A stretch of 64,000 nucleotides of DNA from positions 1-64,000 of the forward strand of contig RXJW01000001.1 in assembly GCA_003963005.1 (NCBI GenBank). Direction: 5' to 3'. Shown here piece after piece: positions 26,611 to 35,117 of this stretch (positions within the stretch are counted from its first letter, which is position 1; each line of letters begins with the position of its first letter). The DNA comes from Burkholderiales bacterium (GTDB taxonomy: Bacteria > Pseudomonadota > Gammaproteobacteria > Burkholderiales > Burkholderiaceae_C). The translations under genes were made by a program, and so were the position numbers. The notes under the pieces were generated by a model, which ran no database searches, was not told the DNA's origin, and saw nothing but the letters and a program-made list of their open reading frames with translations.

Positions 26611-27144
26611 ATGATCTCCCACTCCACTTCGACCCTTTCCGGATGCCTGGGCGCGTCCCTGGAACGGCGTGCCCGGCGCGGCCGCGCCAGGGAAGCCCCT
26701 GACCGGGCGGGCGGCAGCGACTTCGCGACGCAGTACCGTGCGGATGTGGCGTTCGTCATGCTGCTCAAGGGCTTGCGGAGCACGGGCGGTCTGCTGCAGT
26801 GGTCGGAACTTGTGCGCTGGCTCGAGGGTTGTCGGCCAGGTGCATCGGCTCAGCTGGGGCAGTGGCGCATTCGCACAGCGCTGTGTGAGCTGCACTGGCG
26901 TGGACGTCTCTGGTTGCCTGCCTGCCAGTTCGACCCCGAGACCGGGCAACTCCGGCCCGAATGGCGCCGGATGATGCAGCGCTTCGGTCTGAACCCGTCC
27001 GACCCCGCCCTGCTGCAATGGCTTTCGGCCCCCCAGCCGGGCCCGGACCCGCGATCGCCGGCCGAGTTGCTGGCCGGCTCGCCCGGCGACTTCGAAGCTG
27101 CCGCCCAGGCGGCGTGGGGCCAGACCTGGGCCGCGGCGGCGTAA
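26611..27144 (+). CDS. orphan MbcA/ParS/Xre toxin-binding-domain-like protein
   Basis: 177 aa. The C-terminal ~80 residues (GRLWLPACQFDPETGQLRPEWRRMM, ALLQWLSAPQPGPDPRSPAELLAG, DFEAAAQAAWGQ) follow the layout of the antitoxin Xre/MbcA/ParS C-terminal domain: F/W-P-x-x-Q-F-D, WL, G-x-x-P-x-x-L. The N-terminal part has an ADVAFVMLLKGL helix region instead of a clear Xre HTH. No RES-domain toxin gene is next to it. It sits between a divergent cupin gene and the ECF sigma gene (94 nt downstream). A regulatory rather than toxin-antitoxin role is possible. Confidence 0.6.
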   Translation: MISHSTSTLSGCLGASLERRARRGRAREAPDRAGGSDFATQYRADVAFVMLLKGLRSTGGLLQWSELVRWLEGCRPGASAQLGQWRIRTALCELHWRGRLWLPACQFDPETGQLRPEWRRMMQRFGLNPSDPALLQWLSAPQPGPDPRSPAELLAGSPGDFEAAAQAAWGQTWAAAA

Positions 27145-27238
27145 AGCCATGGTTGCCGGCTTGCATGGCTCGGGAAATCGGCTATGGTCTTCAGGCGCAC
27201 CCGTGCTGCTCCGGGCTGCCCACGCTGACCGGCCGCCC

Positions 27239-27991
27239 ATGAATCCCACCTCCCCCTCAGGGCCCGAAGGCGCCACCGCGGCCGGTGGTGGGCGACCCAG
27301 CTCGGAGCCCGACGCCTTCGAGGCGCCGGACATCGATGTGCCGGACGTCAGCGACGAGGTCGAGGTGCCAGAGGCCGCCGAGTTGCCGGCAGCGCCCGTC
27401 ACCGTCAACTCCCTGTCCGATGAAGACCTGGCGGACCTTGTCGCGCGGGTCATGCACCAGGATGAACGCGCGCTGGCCGTGCTGTACGAGCAGCTGTCGG
27501 GCCAGGTGTATGCGATCTGCCTGCGCGTCATCGGGGATGTGGGCCGTGCCGAAGAGGTGCTCGAGGATGTGTTTTGGCAGGTCTGGCGCCAGGCGCCGCG
27601 CTATTGCGCGGAGCGAGGTCATGTGCGCGCCTGGGTCATGACGATGGCCCGCTCGCGCGCCATCGATGCTGCGCGCAGCCGCCGTCGTGACCGCGAGTTT
27701 TGGGACGGTCGTGCGCTGAGTGAGCTCGACGAGGTGCTGGAAGGCCAGGACGCCGGGCCGCAGGACCTGCTCGCGGCGGCACAGGAAGGCAGTCGCCTGC
27801 ATCAGGCGCTGCTGAAGCTGGATCCGGTCCGCCGGCAGCTGGTGTCGCTGAGCTTCTTCCGAGGCATGACACAGCAGGAGATCGCCGAACACACCGGCCT
27901 GCCGCTGGGCACGGTCAAGTCGCACCTCAGGCGCAGCCTCATCGCACTCGGCGAGGCCCTGGGTACACCCGTGGCGGCCGGCTCCCCATGA
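27239..27991 (+). CDS. ECF-type RNA polymerase sigma factor
   Basis: 250 aa. Sigma region 2 runs ALAVLYEQLSGQVYAICLRVIGDVGRAEEVLEDVFWQVW...VRAWVMTMARSRAIDAARSRRR; sigma region 4 is LDPVRRQLVSLSFFRGMTQQEIAEHTGLPLGTVKSHLRRSL. Before region 2 there is an unusual ~60-residue acidic, Pro/Ala-rich extension (PDAFEAPDIDVPDVSDEVEV). Its stop overlaps the ATG of a ChrR-like cupin gene (ATGA), the standard sigma/anti-sigma arrangement of the RpoE-ChrR group, which responds to singlet oxygen or peroxides in Rhodobacter. Targets here are unknown. Start ATG 27239 is preferred to 27149. Confidence 0.93.
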   Translation: MNPTSPSGPEGATAAGGGRPSSEPDAFEAPDIDVPDVSDEVEVPEAAELPAAPVTVNSLSDEDLADLVARVMHQDERALAVLYEQLSGQVYAICLRVIGDVGRAEEVLEDVFWQVWRQAPRYCAERGHVRAWVMTMARSRAIDAARSRRRDREFWDGRALSELDEVLEGQDAGPQDLLAAAQEGSRLHQALLKLDPVRRQLVSLSFFRGMTQQEIAEHTGLPLGTVKSHLRRSLIALGEALGTPVAAGSP

Positions 27992-28782
27992 AAACGGCGC
28001 CGCCTCCAGCCGTCGAAGCGCAGTTGGCCACCCTGCTCTCGCAACCCGGGCAGGCTGTCAAGGCGCGCCTGCTGCAGCGCGCGCAGGCCAGCAGCCTGAG
28101 GCACCAGGCTTACCTGACGTTGCGCCGGGAGCAGTACCGGTGGCAGCCGACGGCCCCCGGCATCCGCCAACAGCCACTCCGCCAGGACGATGCCGTCAGT
28201 GTGTCCCTGCTGCAGCTGGATGCCGGTGCGGTGCTGGCTTTGCCGGACGGTGCCCAGGCTGCCGAGCTGTTGGTGGTTCAAGGCGAGCTGCACGCACCGG
28301 GCCTGCATGCCGGCGACCGGGTCGGGCCGCAGGCCTACCTCACATGGTGTGCGAGTGCCGCGCCGTCCCGCTGGCGTGCCGCAGAAACGACGCTGGCCTA
28401 TGTGCGCGTCCTGCGCGATGAACAAGCGCTGCCGCCTCTGGAGGCCCGCTGGTGGCAGATGGCGGTGCAGCAGGCGGGCGCGCCACGACAGCGACGCTGG
28501 CTGCCCAGCCGAGCGGGTGTGCGCGTGATGCCGCTGTGCGGTGACGCCGAGGTCGTGTCGATGCTGGTGCATTTCGAGCCGGGCGGCACGGTGCCTGATC
28601 ACCATCATGCGCTGGACGAGGATTGCCTGGTGCTCGATGGCGACATGTTCCTGGGCGACATCCTGCTTCGCCCCCTGGACTACCAGCTGGCCCCTGCCGG
28701 TGGCGGGCATTTCGGCGAGATGAGCGAAGGGGGCGTGACCTTCTTCTTCCATGGTGCGGTAGACCCCGTCCTGCGCGCGTGA
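27988..28782 (+). CDS. ChrR-like cupin anti-sigma factor, copy B
   Basis: 264 aa, start overlapping the ECF sigma stop by 4 nt, so translation is coupled. The C-terminal cupin has VPDHHHALDEDCLVLDGDMFLGDILLRPLDYQLAP and a later GGHFGEMSEGG, giving the expected His/Glu metal ligands. The N-terminus (AVEAQLATLLSQPGQAVKARLLQR) would be the sigma-binding part but lacks the Cys-containing zinc motif of canonical ChrR. It shares order and motifs with the protein at 25608. Most likely it holds the sigma factor inactive until the cupin senses an oxidant or ligand. Confidence 0.82.
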   Translation: MKTAPPPAVEAQLATLLSQPGQAVKARLLQRAQASSLRHQAYLTLRREQYRWQPTAPGIRQQPLRQDDAVSVSLLQLDAGAVLALPDGAQAAELLVVQGELHAPGLHAGDRVGPQAYLTWCASAAPSRWRAAETTLAYVRVLRDEQALPPLEARWWQMAVQQAGAPRQRRWLPSRAGVRVMPLCGDAEVVSMLVHFEPGGTVPDHHHALDEDCLVLDGDMFLGDILLRPLDYQLAPAGGGHFGEMSEGGVTFFFHGAVDPVLRA

Positions 28783-28855
28783 GGGCCCCGTCGCGCATCC
28801 GCGCCGGGTTGGCGGGCGTAGCGTGCTTTGTTGCCCCCGGCCCCACGACACCCCG

Positions 28856-29425
28856 ATGCACGACGCCACGCACCCGCTTCTCGATCAAGTCCAAGCCCTC
28901 GGTACCGAACTCCGGCAAGGCCATCTCGATGCGGTGTCCTACCTGCATCAGCTGGCGCGGCGGCTGAGGCTTCAGTTCAAGTGCAGCCAGGTCAGCGCCT
29001 GGCGCCTGTGCGTGCATGCCGGCGTGACGCGTGCGTCCTGCCTGGCCTGGGACTGCGACGACCGGCATGCCCCTGCGCGCGCTGCGCCAGAAGCCGTCGA
29101 AGGCCATCCGGCCTACTTCGAGATGCTGCGGCGGCAGGGCTTCATTGCCAGTGCCGACACCCACGTCGACGAGGCCCTCGGGAGCGTCCGTGCCCGTTAC
29201 CTGCAGCCCGGCGCACCGCGCGCCTTGCTGGATGTCGCGTTCACGGTCAACGGCCATGTGTTCGGCGTGCTGTGTTGCGAGGAACTCAGCCGCCCACGCC
29301 ACTGGTCCGCAGAGGAGCTCAAGCTGCTGCGCCGTGTGGGGAGCCGGGTCGCCCTCCACTTGAAGGCCCTGGAAGGCCAGCCCTCAGCCCCGGCGCGCGA
29401 GGCGGCGCCGGACGCACCGGACTGA
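28856..29425 (+). CDS. GAF-domain protein
   Basis: 189 aa with one GAF domain covering most of the chain. The end is typical: ALLDVAFTVNGHVFGVLCCEELSRPRHWSAEELKLLRRVGSRVAL. Several Cys (FKCSQVSAWRLC, SCLAWDC, GVLCC) could support redox or metal sensing, though that is speculative. No output domain is present, so it would act on a partner. It lies 73 nt after the cupin gene and converges on the cytochrome c gene. The ATG at 28856 is chosen because the coding pattern starts there. Confidence 0.8.
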   Translation: MHDATHPLLDQVQALGTELRQGHLDAVSYLHQLARRLRLQFKCSQVSAWRLCVHAGVTRASCLAWDCDDRHAPARAAPEAVEGHPAYFEMLRRQGFIASADTHVDEALGSVRARYLQPGAPRALLDVAFTVNGHVFGVLCCEELSRPRHWSAEELKLLRRVGSRVALHLKALEGQPSAPAREAAPDAPD

Positions 29426-29448
29426 CCCGGCCGGACGGCTGTGGCGCA

Positions 29449-29808
29449 CTACCTCTGCGTTCGCAGGAACTCGATGATGGCCCGTCGCACGGCAGGGTCC
29501 TCGAACTCGGCGTACATCTTCTGGCCCGGGATCAAGCGCTCGGGGTCGGCCAGCCAGGCGTCCAGGCTCTTGGCATCCCAGACCACGCCGGAGCGCTTGA
29601 CGGCGTCCGAATAGCGAAAGCCAGGAGCCAGGCCAGCCTTTCGACCGAATACACCGCGGTGAGCCGGGCCCACGCGGTTGGCATCGATGGCATGGCAGCC
29701 GGCGCAGTGCTGCTCGTACAGGGCCCGCCCGTCACCCGGGGCTTCCTGCGCGAGCGCCGGCGCCGACCACCCGATGGCGGCCAGCAGGCTCCAACCGATC
29801 CGGGTCAT
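29449..29808 (-). CDS. small class I cytochrome c, periplasmic
   Basis: 119 aa. The signal peptide ends at ALAQ; haem attachment is C35-A-G-C38-H39, and the likely axial Met lies in LIPGQKMYAEF near residue 95. It is an electron carrier in the periplasm. The ATG overlaps the ferritin-like gene stop by 4 nt (ATGA), so the two proteins are made together, suggesting that the cytochrome serves the ferritin-like protein or shares its stress role. Confidence 0.93.
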   Translation of the reverse strand: MTRIGWSLLAAIGWSAPALAQEAPGDGRALYEQHCAGCHAIDANRVGPAHRGVFGRKAGLAPGFRYSDAVKRSGVVWDAKSLDAWLADPERLIPGQKMYAEFEDPAVRRAIIEFLRTQR

Positions 29809-30380
29809 GCGCCGAAGCTCAGGGCAGCCGTCGGCAAGGCCTGACCCAGCGCACTGTTCAGTGCGGTCCAGTGCATGGTCTCGTCGGCGGCCAGGCGCGC
29901 GGCCACCTTCGACAAGGCGCTGTCCGTGAAGGCCGGGATCACGCCGAGGTAGGCATTGACGGCGCCGAGCTCCAGCCGCGCTGCGAGCTGCAGCACGTCC
30001 GCCTGGGTCTTGAGCGTCGCAGCCTTCAGCGCCTGCGCGTAGTCGTCCAGGCTCTTTTCGGCCACCGGCTTGCCGCCCAGGGACTGGATGGTCGCGATCA
30101 GCGCATCGCGGTGCGCCTTGTGGTGCGACTGGAAACGCACCGCGACCTCGAGCACGGGCTTTTGCAGCAGGCCGCTGGCGGCACCCAGCTGGTAGGCATT
30201 GATGGCCTCGTGCTCCAGCCCCAGTGCGACGTTGAGGATGCCGCTGTCCTTGGCCGGGTCGATGCTGGCCGCGCGGGCCAGGCCCGACGCGCCGCCCAGC
30301 AGGGCGATGGCGCCGGCCGACAGTCCGACGCTGGAGGTCAGGAAGCCGCGGCGTTGTTGAGAAAGATGTTGCGCAGACAT
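29805..30380 (-). CDS. Tat-exported ferritin-like domain protein
   Basis: 191 aa. The N-terminus QQRRGFLTSSVGLSAGAIALLGG is a twin-arginine signal. The mature part is a four-helix ferritin-like fold (DUF4439/ferritin_2 type) with helices LNVALGLEHEAINAYQLGA, RFQSHHKAHRDALIATIQSLGG, LQLAARLELGAVNAYLGVI and AARLAADETMHWTALNSALG, supplying the ExxH-like Glu/His ligands. Export by Tat suggests folding with a metal centre in the cytoplasm. It is divergent from the DUF3034 gene and in operon with the cytochrome c. Confidence 0.85.
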   Translation of the reverse strand: MSAQHLSQQRRGFLTSSVGLSAGAIALLGGASGLARAASIDPAKDSGILNVALGLEHEAINAYQLGAASGLLQKPVLEVAVRFQSHHKAHRDALIATIQSLGGKPVAEKSLDDYAQALKAATLKTQADVLQLAARLELGAVNAYLGVIPAFTDSALSKVAARLAADETMHWTALNSALGQALPTAALSFGA

Positions 30381-30582
30381 GGGGCGTTCTCCGAGGCGAG
30401 CCCGATCAGGCTCGGGTTGCGGCGGGGCGGGATGCCGCGCCCGCTTCCCATACGACGAGGGGTGCCCTGCAGATGCGGTGTCGCGACCTCGCAGCCGATT
30501 TGTTCACCACCGCGCATCCGGATTGAAATGCTCGACGTAAGGCTTCCGTGCCGAGCAATCCATCTCCCATTCGAAGGGCCCC

Positions 30583-31521
30583 ATGAAACCTCTCCACCTG
30601 CTCTCTCCCCGCCTCTGCGTCCTGCCCCTGTGTGTGGCTGCCGGCCTGGCTTGTGCCCAGTCCGGTGCGCAAGGCAAGCTCTTGCTGACCGGCGGCGTCA
30701 CGACCGTCGAGGGGGCGGCCGGTGGCGGCCTGACGCCTTGGGCGGTGACGGGGAGCTATGCCACCGACGGCCAGGTGGGCGGCACCGCCGCCATCACGCG
30801 CGTGCGGACGCGGGACTACGCGCTGACCTCGGCCGCCGTGGCCGCGAGCCTGGGTGAGCGGTTCGAGGTCTCGCTGGCGCACCAGGACTTCGACACCGGG
30901 CCGGTGGCCGGTGCTCTGGCCGGTGCGCTCAGCGATCCGGCCTTCAACGGCTTGCGCCTGAAGCAGGACATCCTGGGGCTGAAGGTGCGTGTCGCCGGTG
31001 AGGCCATCCTGGACAGCGACAACTGGATGCCCCAGATCGCCCTCGGGCTGGAGCACAAGAAGGCCAAGCCGGGGCATCTCGGCGCCGCCCTGCAGGCCTT
31101 CGGTGCCAAGGACAGCGGCACGGACCTATACGTCAGCGCGACCAAGCTGTTCCTGGCGCAGGGCATCCTCGTCAACGGCACGCTGCGCGCCACCAAGGCC
31201 AACCAGACCGGCCTGCTCGGTTTCGGTGCCACGGGGCACAGCGGCTACCAGATCAAGCCCGAGATCTCGGTCGCCTACCTGCTGAGCAGCTCGGTGGCCA
31301 TCGGTGCCGAGTACCGCGCCAAGCCCGACAACTTCCGTGACAACACCGCACTCGGCGCCGGCACGCTGAAGGAAGACCGCTGGATGGACGTCTTCCTGGC
31401 CTGGACTCCCAACAAGCATGCATCGCTCACGCTGGCCTATGTGGACCTCGGCAAGATCGTCCCCGGCGTGGCGACCCGCAAGCAGACCGGCAGCTACGTG
31501 TCGGCCCAGTTGGCCTTCTGA
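30583..31521 (+). CDS. DUF3034 outer-membrane beta-barrel protein
   Basis: 312 aa. The signal peptide ends near LACAQSG. The mature part alternates like an outer-membrane barrel (LTGGVTTVEGAAGGGLTPWAVTGSYATDGQVGGTA) and ends in the aromatic QLAF. Matches the DUF3034 family of Proteobacteria, whose function is unknown. A truncated globin gene follows by 26 nt, and the divergent ferritin-like/cytochrome pair shares the 202-nt upstream region. Confidence 0.85.
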   Translation: MKPLHLLSPRLCVLPLCVAAGLACAQSGAQGKLLLTGGVTTVEGAAGGGLTPWAVTGSYATDGQVGGTAAITRVRTRDYALTSAAVAASLGERFEVSLAHQDFDTGPVAGALAGALSDPAFNGLRLKQDILGLKVRVAGEAILDSDNWMPQIALGLEHKKAKPGHLGAALQAFGAKDSGTDLYVSATKLFLAQGILVNGTLRATKANQTGLLGFGATGHSGYQIKPEISVAYLLSSSVAIGAEYRAKPDNFRDNTALGAGTLKEDRWMDVFLAWTPNKHASLTLAYVDLGKIVPGVATRKQTGSYVSAQLAF

Positions 31522-31547
31522 CAACCTGCACTCAGGAAAGACCTCTC

Positions 31548-32012
31548 ATGAAGATCTCCCGCACCCCCCGCCTGCTGTTGGCCGCCACGCTGGCCCTCGT
31601 CACGTCCACGGCCAGCCTGGCGCAGGCGACGTCATCGGTCGTGCCGCTGCCCAACGATGCGCTGTTCCAGCAGTTCGGTGGCAAGCCCGGCCTGACCAAG
31701 CTCATGGACGATTTCGTCGAGCGGCTGGTGGTCGATCCCCGCACCGAACGCTTCTTCAAGAATGCCAACAAGCCGCATCTGAAGGCGCAGCTGACCGACC
31801 AGCTCTGTGAAGTGTCCGGCGGCCCGTGCAAGCTCAAGGGTCCGGCCATGGCCGACGTGCATGCCGAGATGGGCATCCACAAGGGCGACTTCAATGCCTT
31901 GGTCGAAGTCTTGCAGCAGTCCATGAATGCGCAGGGCATCCCGTTCAGTGCGCAGAACCGCATGCTTGCGCAGCTGGCACCGATGCATCGGGACATCATC
32001 ACGGGCGAGTGA
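31548..32012 (+). CDS. group 1 truncated haemoglobin with signal peptide
   Basis: 154 aa. The first ~26 residues are a signal peptide (LLLAATLALVTSTASLAQA), so the globin is exported. The core has LFQQFGGKPGLTKLMDDFVERL (A/B helices), the SGGPCKLKG loop and the proximal His105 in MADVHAEMGIHKGDFNALVEVL. It would bind O2 or NO in the periplasm and probably serves NO or oxygen chemistry with the neighbouring DUF3034, ferritin-like and cytochrome c proteins. RBS GGAAAG lies upstream of the ATG. Confidence 0.92.
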   Translation: MKISRTPRLLLAATLALVTSTASLAQATSSVVPLPNDALFQQFGGKPGLTKLMDDFVERLVVDPRTERFFKNANKPHLKAQLTDQLCEVSGGPCKLKGPAMADVHAEMGIHKGDFNALVEVLQQSMNAQGIPFSAQNRMLAQLAPMHRDIITGE

Positions 32013-32965
32013 CGCCCGACGCCGATCAGTGATCGCCCGCGGCGGGACGCGCGCGGGCATCGGCACGTGGCGGGTGATCCGTGTGGCGCCCGCCTCCGCG
32101 CAATGCCGCGTGCGCCCCGGACCTCGACGACCGCGGCCGGACGGCACGCCCTCAACGCAAAGCTGAGGTGGTGGGCGGCACGGCACTCGGCCAGGGTTCG
32201 GCTGGCGTCCTGCGACGCGGTGCGCCCGGCCATGGCCGCTGGCCATCCAGGGGTTGGCCACCGGGCCTGCCGGACGGGGCGGACCGGGCCCTTGTCGCGC
32301 CCGCACCATGCGGCGCGGCAGCGCGGTGCCTCGCGCCACGACCTTGCCCAAGACCGTGCGGCCGTCGGCGGCACCATCCCACCGCCCACACGGGCTGGCG
32401 CGGGGACCGCATCTCGGGCTGGGCGCGGCACAAGCCACCCTGGACCAGGACGACGGGCACGGATCTCCCGACAGCGGGGCGCCCGCTGCGCGATGGCCTT
32501 CGAGATTCGGGGCAACCGTTCGCACCAGACCGCGGGGCGGGAAGGACGTGCGCCGGGTTGGCGTCGTCGTTCATCGGGCCTCGTGATGTGAGGTCGGTCA
32601 CGGAGCCGCTTCGCATCTGCTTCAGCAGCTGGCGCCTCGCCACCTGAAATGATAAATTCATAAGCTCAGCATGTTTTTGTCAATTTCGAGGGCTGGGGTT
32701 CGCACTGACTCGGACGAGCAGTGCACGCCATCGAACAGCAGGGGGCGGTGGGTCTGACGCGGCATTACTGCACGCGACGGTGACCTCCCCACGTGACTGT
32801 CAAGAAATCCTGACAGTCAGGCGTCTCGAACGCAGCCACCATGCGCCGGCCCAGGGCTTTTGCAGCCTGCGACCGATGTCGATGCGGCGGCACCGATATC
32901 CGCCCGCCCTGCGGGCAAAACCCAACACGATGGTCCGCGACCCGGGCGGCCAACAGGAGAGTGAG
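32013..32965. other. 953-nt gap without a recognisable gene
   Basis: Open frames on both strands overlap here but none shows a known domain, signal or good start. The stretch 32640-32700 is AT-rich compared with its surroundings and may hold the chemoreceptor promoter. A perfect palindrome lies at 32795-32818. The left part could be remains of a decayed gene, but I cannot name it. Confidence 0.5.
32795..32818. promoter_or_regulatory. 8-8-8 palindrome upstream of the chemoreceptor gene
   Basis: Perfect arms GACTGTCA and TGACAGTC around the 8-nt spacer AGAAATCC, about 150 nt before the chemoreceptor start. No U-tract follows, so an operator is more likely than a terminator. The binding protein is unknown. 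Confidence 0.4.
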
Positions 32966-34960
32966 ATGGAGAGTTTGCAGATGCGATCCCCCGCCAGCGC
33001 GGCAGCAGGGTCGAGCGGCGTGGCCGGCTCCGGCACTGGCGGCTTCTTTGCGCATCACGGCCCTTGGGCCTTGGGCGTGAAGCTGTTTCGCATGCTCAAC
33101 TTCCCCGCCAAGGCAGGACTGATTTCGGCCGTGTTCCTGCTGCCTCTGGTCGTGCTGTGCGTGGCCTACGTTCGCGGGCACCAGCAGGACATCGCTTTCG
33201 CCGAGCGCGAGCGGGCCGGCGTCGCCGTGCTGCGCAAGGTCGAGCCCTGGGTCATCGAAGTTCAAAAGCAGCGACGGCTGACCCTGAGCGGTCAGCGAGG
33301 CACACCGGACATGGCGGAAATCGCGTCGCGGCTTGGCGCTGTCCGGCAAGCGGTCGCCGAGAGCGGGCTGGACCTTGGCAAGGAGTTGTCTTCCCTCGAC
33401 GCGCTCCACGCCGCGGTCGCGAAGCTCGATGGCAAGGAGACGCCCGCGCAGGCTTCCGAGGCATTGCAGGCTTATGTGGATGCCGCCATGCAGGTTCGGA
33501 CCGCACTGCTGGACAAATCGAACCTGACACTCGATCCCGACCAGGACACCTACTACCTCATGACGCTGGCCAGCGACGTGACCTCGGAGGTGATCGAGTC
33601 GGTATCGCGCTCGCGCGCGATGGCCGGTCGCCTGGGGAGAAGTGACACCCCATCGACGGCCGACCTTCGTCACTTGTACGGCATTTGGTACGTGGGCAGC
33701 ATCCGCGAGCCTGCGATGGTGGAGGCCGCCGCGCATGCGTTCGATGCCAATCCTGAGCTGAAGAAGCGCATTCCCATCGGCGAGGCCGCTGAAAGCACGC
33801 GCGCATTCCTGGAGGCCGCTCGCAAGGCCTGGTTCGATGACAACTTCGACCCCCAGACGTCGGCCTTGAATGTGCCCGGGCAGCGCGCCGTGGACGCGCT
33901 TCGCAAGCTGACCTCGGCAAGCACGGATGCCCTGGATGAACTGCTCCAGGCCCGCATTGATCGCATCGAGAACATGCGCGACCTTCTGCTGGCGATCTCC
34001 GTGGTCTGCGTGCTGGTCGCGGCCTACCTCTTCTACGCGTTCTACCTGGTGATGCACGGCGGCTTGCGCGAGGTGGGCCGACACCTGACGGCCATGACGT
34101 CCGGTGACCTCACCACCACGCCGAAGCCCTGGGGGCGAGATGAGGCCGCGTCACTGATGCTGCTGATGGCCGACATGCAAGGCAGCCTTCGGGCGATGGT
34201 GACCCATGTGCAGCGCGCCGCGGAAGGTATCGTGAACGCCAGCACCGAGATCGCTGACGGCTCGGACGATCTGTCCGCCCGTACCGAGAAAACGGCGGCC
34301 AATCTTCAACAGACGGCTGCGGCGATGGAGCAAATCGGCGCGACCGTCCGGCAGTCCAGTGCCAACACGCAGGAGGCGACGCAGATGGCCTCGAGCAATG
34401 CTGCCGTGGCCAAAGTCGGCGGCGAGGTCATCGAAAAGATGGTCGCCAACATGGCGGGCATCCAGGATGCCTCGACCCGCATCGGCGACATCATCGGCAC
34501 CATCGACAGCATCGCCTTCCAGACCAACATCCTGGCGTTGAACGCCGCGGTGGAAGCGGCGCGAGCGGGGGAACACGGTCGTGGCTTCGCGGTCGTCGCC
34601 ACCGAAGTGCGCGCCCTGGCGCAGCGCAGTGCCGTGGCCGCCAAGGAGATCAAGGGCCTCATCGGCAACAGCGTGGACCAGGTGGAGTCCGGCACGCACA
34701 TCGTTCGCGAAGCCGGCCAGTCGATGAGCGGCATCGTGACCGCGGCGAGTCGGATCAACCAACTCCTCAGCGAGATCGCCACCGGCGCAGATCAACAGAG
34801 CGAAGGCATTCAACAGGTGAGCCAGGCCGTCCAAGAACTCGACCAGGCCACGCAGCAAAATGCCGCGATGGTCGAGGAGACCGCTGCGGCGGCGGCAGCG
34901 CTGCGGAGTCAGGCCGTCGACCTGTCTGCGCAAGTCGCCAAGTTCCGACTCCCGACTTGA
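32966..34960 (+). CDS. methyl-accepting chemotaxis protein
   Basis: 664 aa transmembrane chemoreceptor. TM1 is around residues 50-72 (LISAVFLLPLVVLCVAYV); a ~260-residue periplasmic helical sensor region follows, then TM2 around 340-362 (LLLAISVVCVLVAAYLFYAFYLV), HAMP (HLTAMTSGDLTTTPKPWGRDE) and a long coiled-coil signalling domain with the conserved hairpin tip DSIAFQTNILALNAAVEAARAGEHGRGFAVVA. There is no C-terminal CheR-binding pentapeptide (it ends KFRLPT). AGGAG lies 7 nt before the ATG at 32966. The ligand is unknown; no chemotaxis genes are adjacent. Confidence 0.95.
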   Translation: MESLQMRSPASAAAGSSGVAGSGTGGFFAHHGPWALGVKLFRMLNFPAKAGLISAVFLLPLVVLCVAYVRGHQQDIAFAERERAGVAVLRKVEPWVIEVQKQRRLTLSGQRGTPDMAEIASRLGAVRQAVAESGLDLGKELSSLDALHAAVAKLDGKETPAQASEALQAYVDAAMQVRTALLDKSNLTLDPDQDTYYLMTLASDVTSEVIESVSRSRAMAGRLGRSDTPSTADLRHLYGIWYVGSIREPAMVEAAAHAFDANPELKKRIPIGEAAESTRAFLEAARKAWFDDNFDPQTSALNVPGQRAVDALRKLTSASTDALDELLQARIDRIENMRDLLLAISVVCVLVAAYLFYAFYLVMHGGLREVGRHLTAMTSGDLTTTPKPWGRDEAASLMLLMADMQGSLRAMVTHVQRAAEGIVNASTEIADGSDDLSARTEKTAANLQQTAAAMEQIGATVRQSSANTQEATQMASSNAAVAKVGGEVIEKMVANMAGIQDASTRIGDIIGTIDSIAFQTNILALNAAVEAARAGEHGRGFAVVATEVRALAQRSAVAAKEIKGLIGNSVDQVESGTHIVREAGQSMSGIVTAASRINQLLSEIATGADQQSEGIQQVSQAVQELDQATQQNAAMVEETAAAAAALRSQAVDLSAQVAKFRLPT

Positions 34961-35117
34961 GGCGACGTCGGGCGGGCACGGCAGCGCCTGCCGGCATCGA
35001 TGTGGCGGGTGCGGCAGTCAGGCTGATGGCCGTGAGGGTGGTCTGCGGGAATCCGTGCGCCTGATGAACGAGGCCTTCGTGGCGGCAGCGCCTCGGCGGC
35101 TTGCGAGCTTGCCGGGG

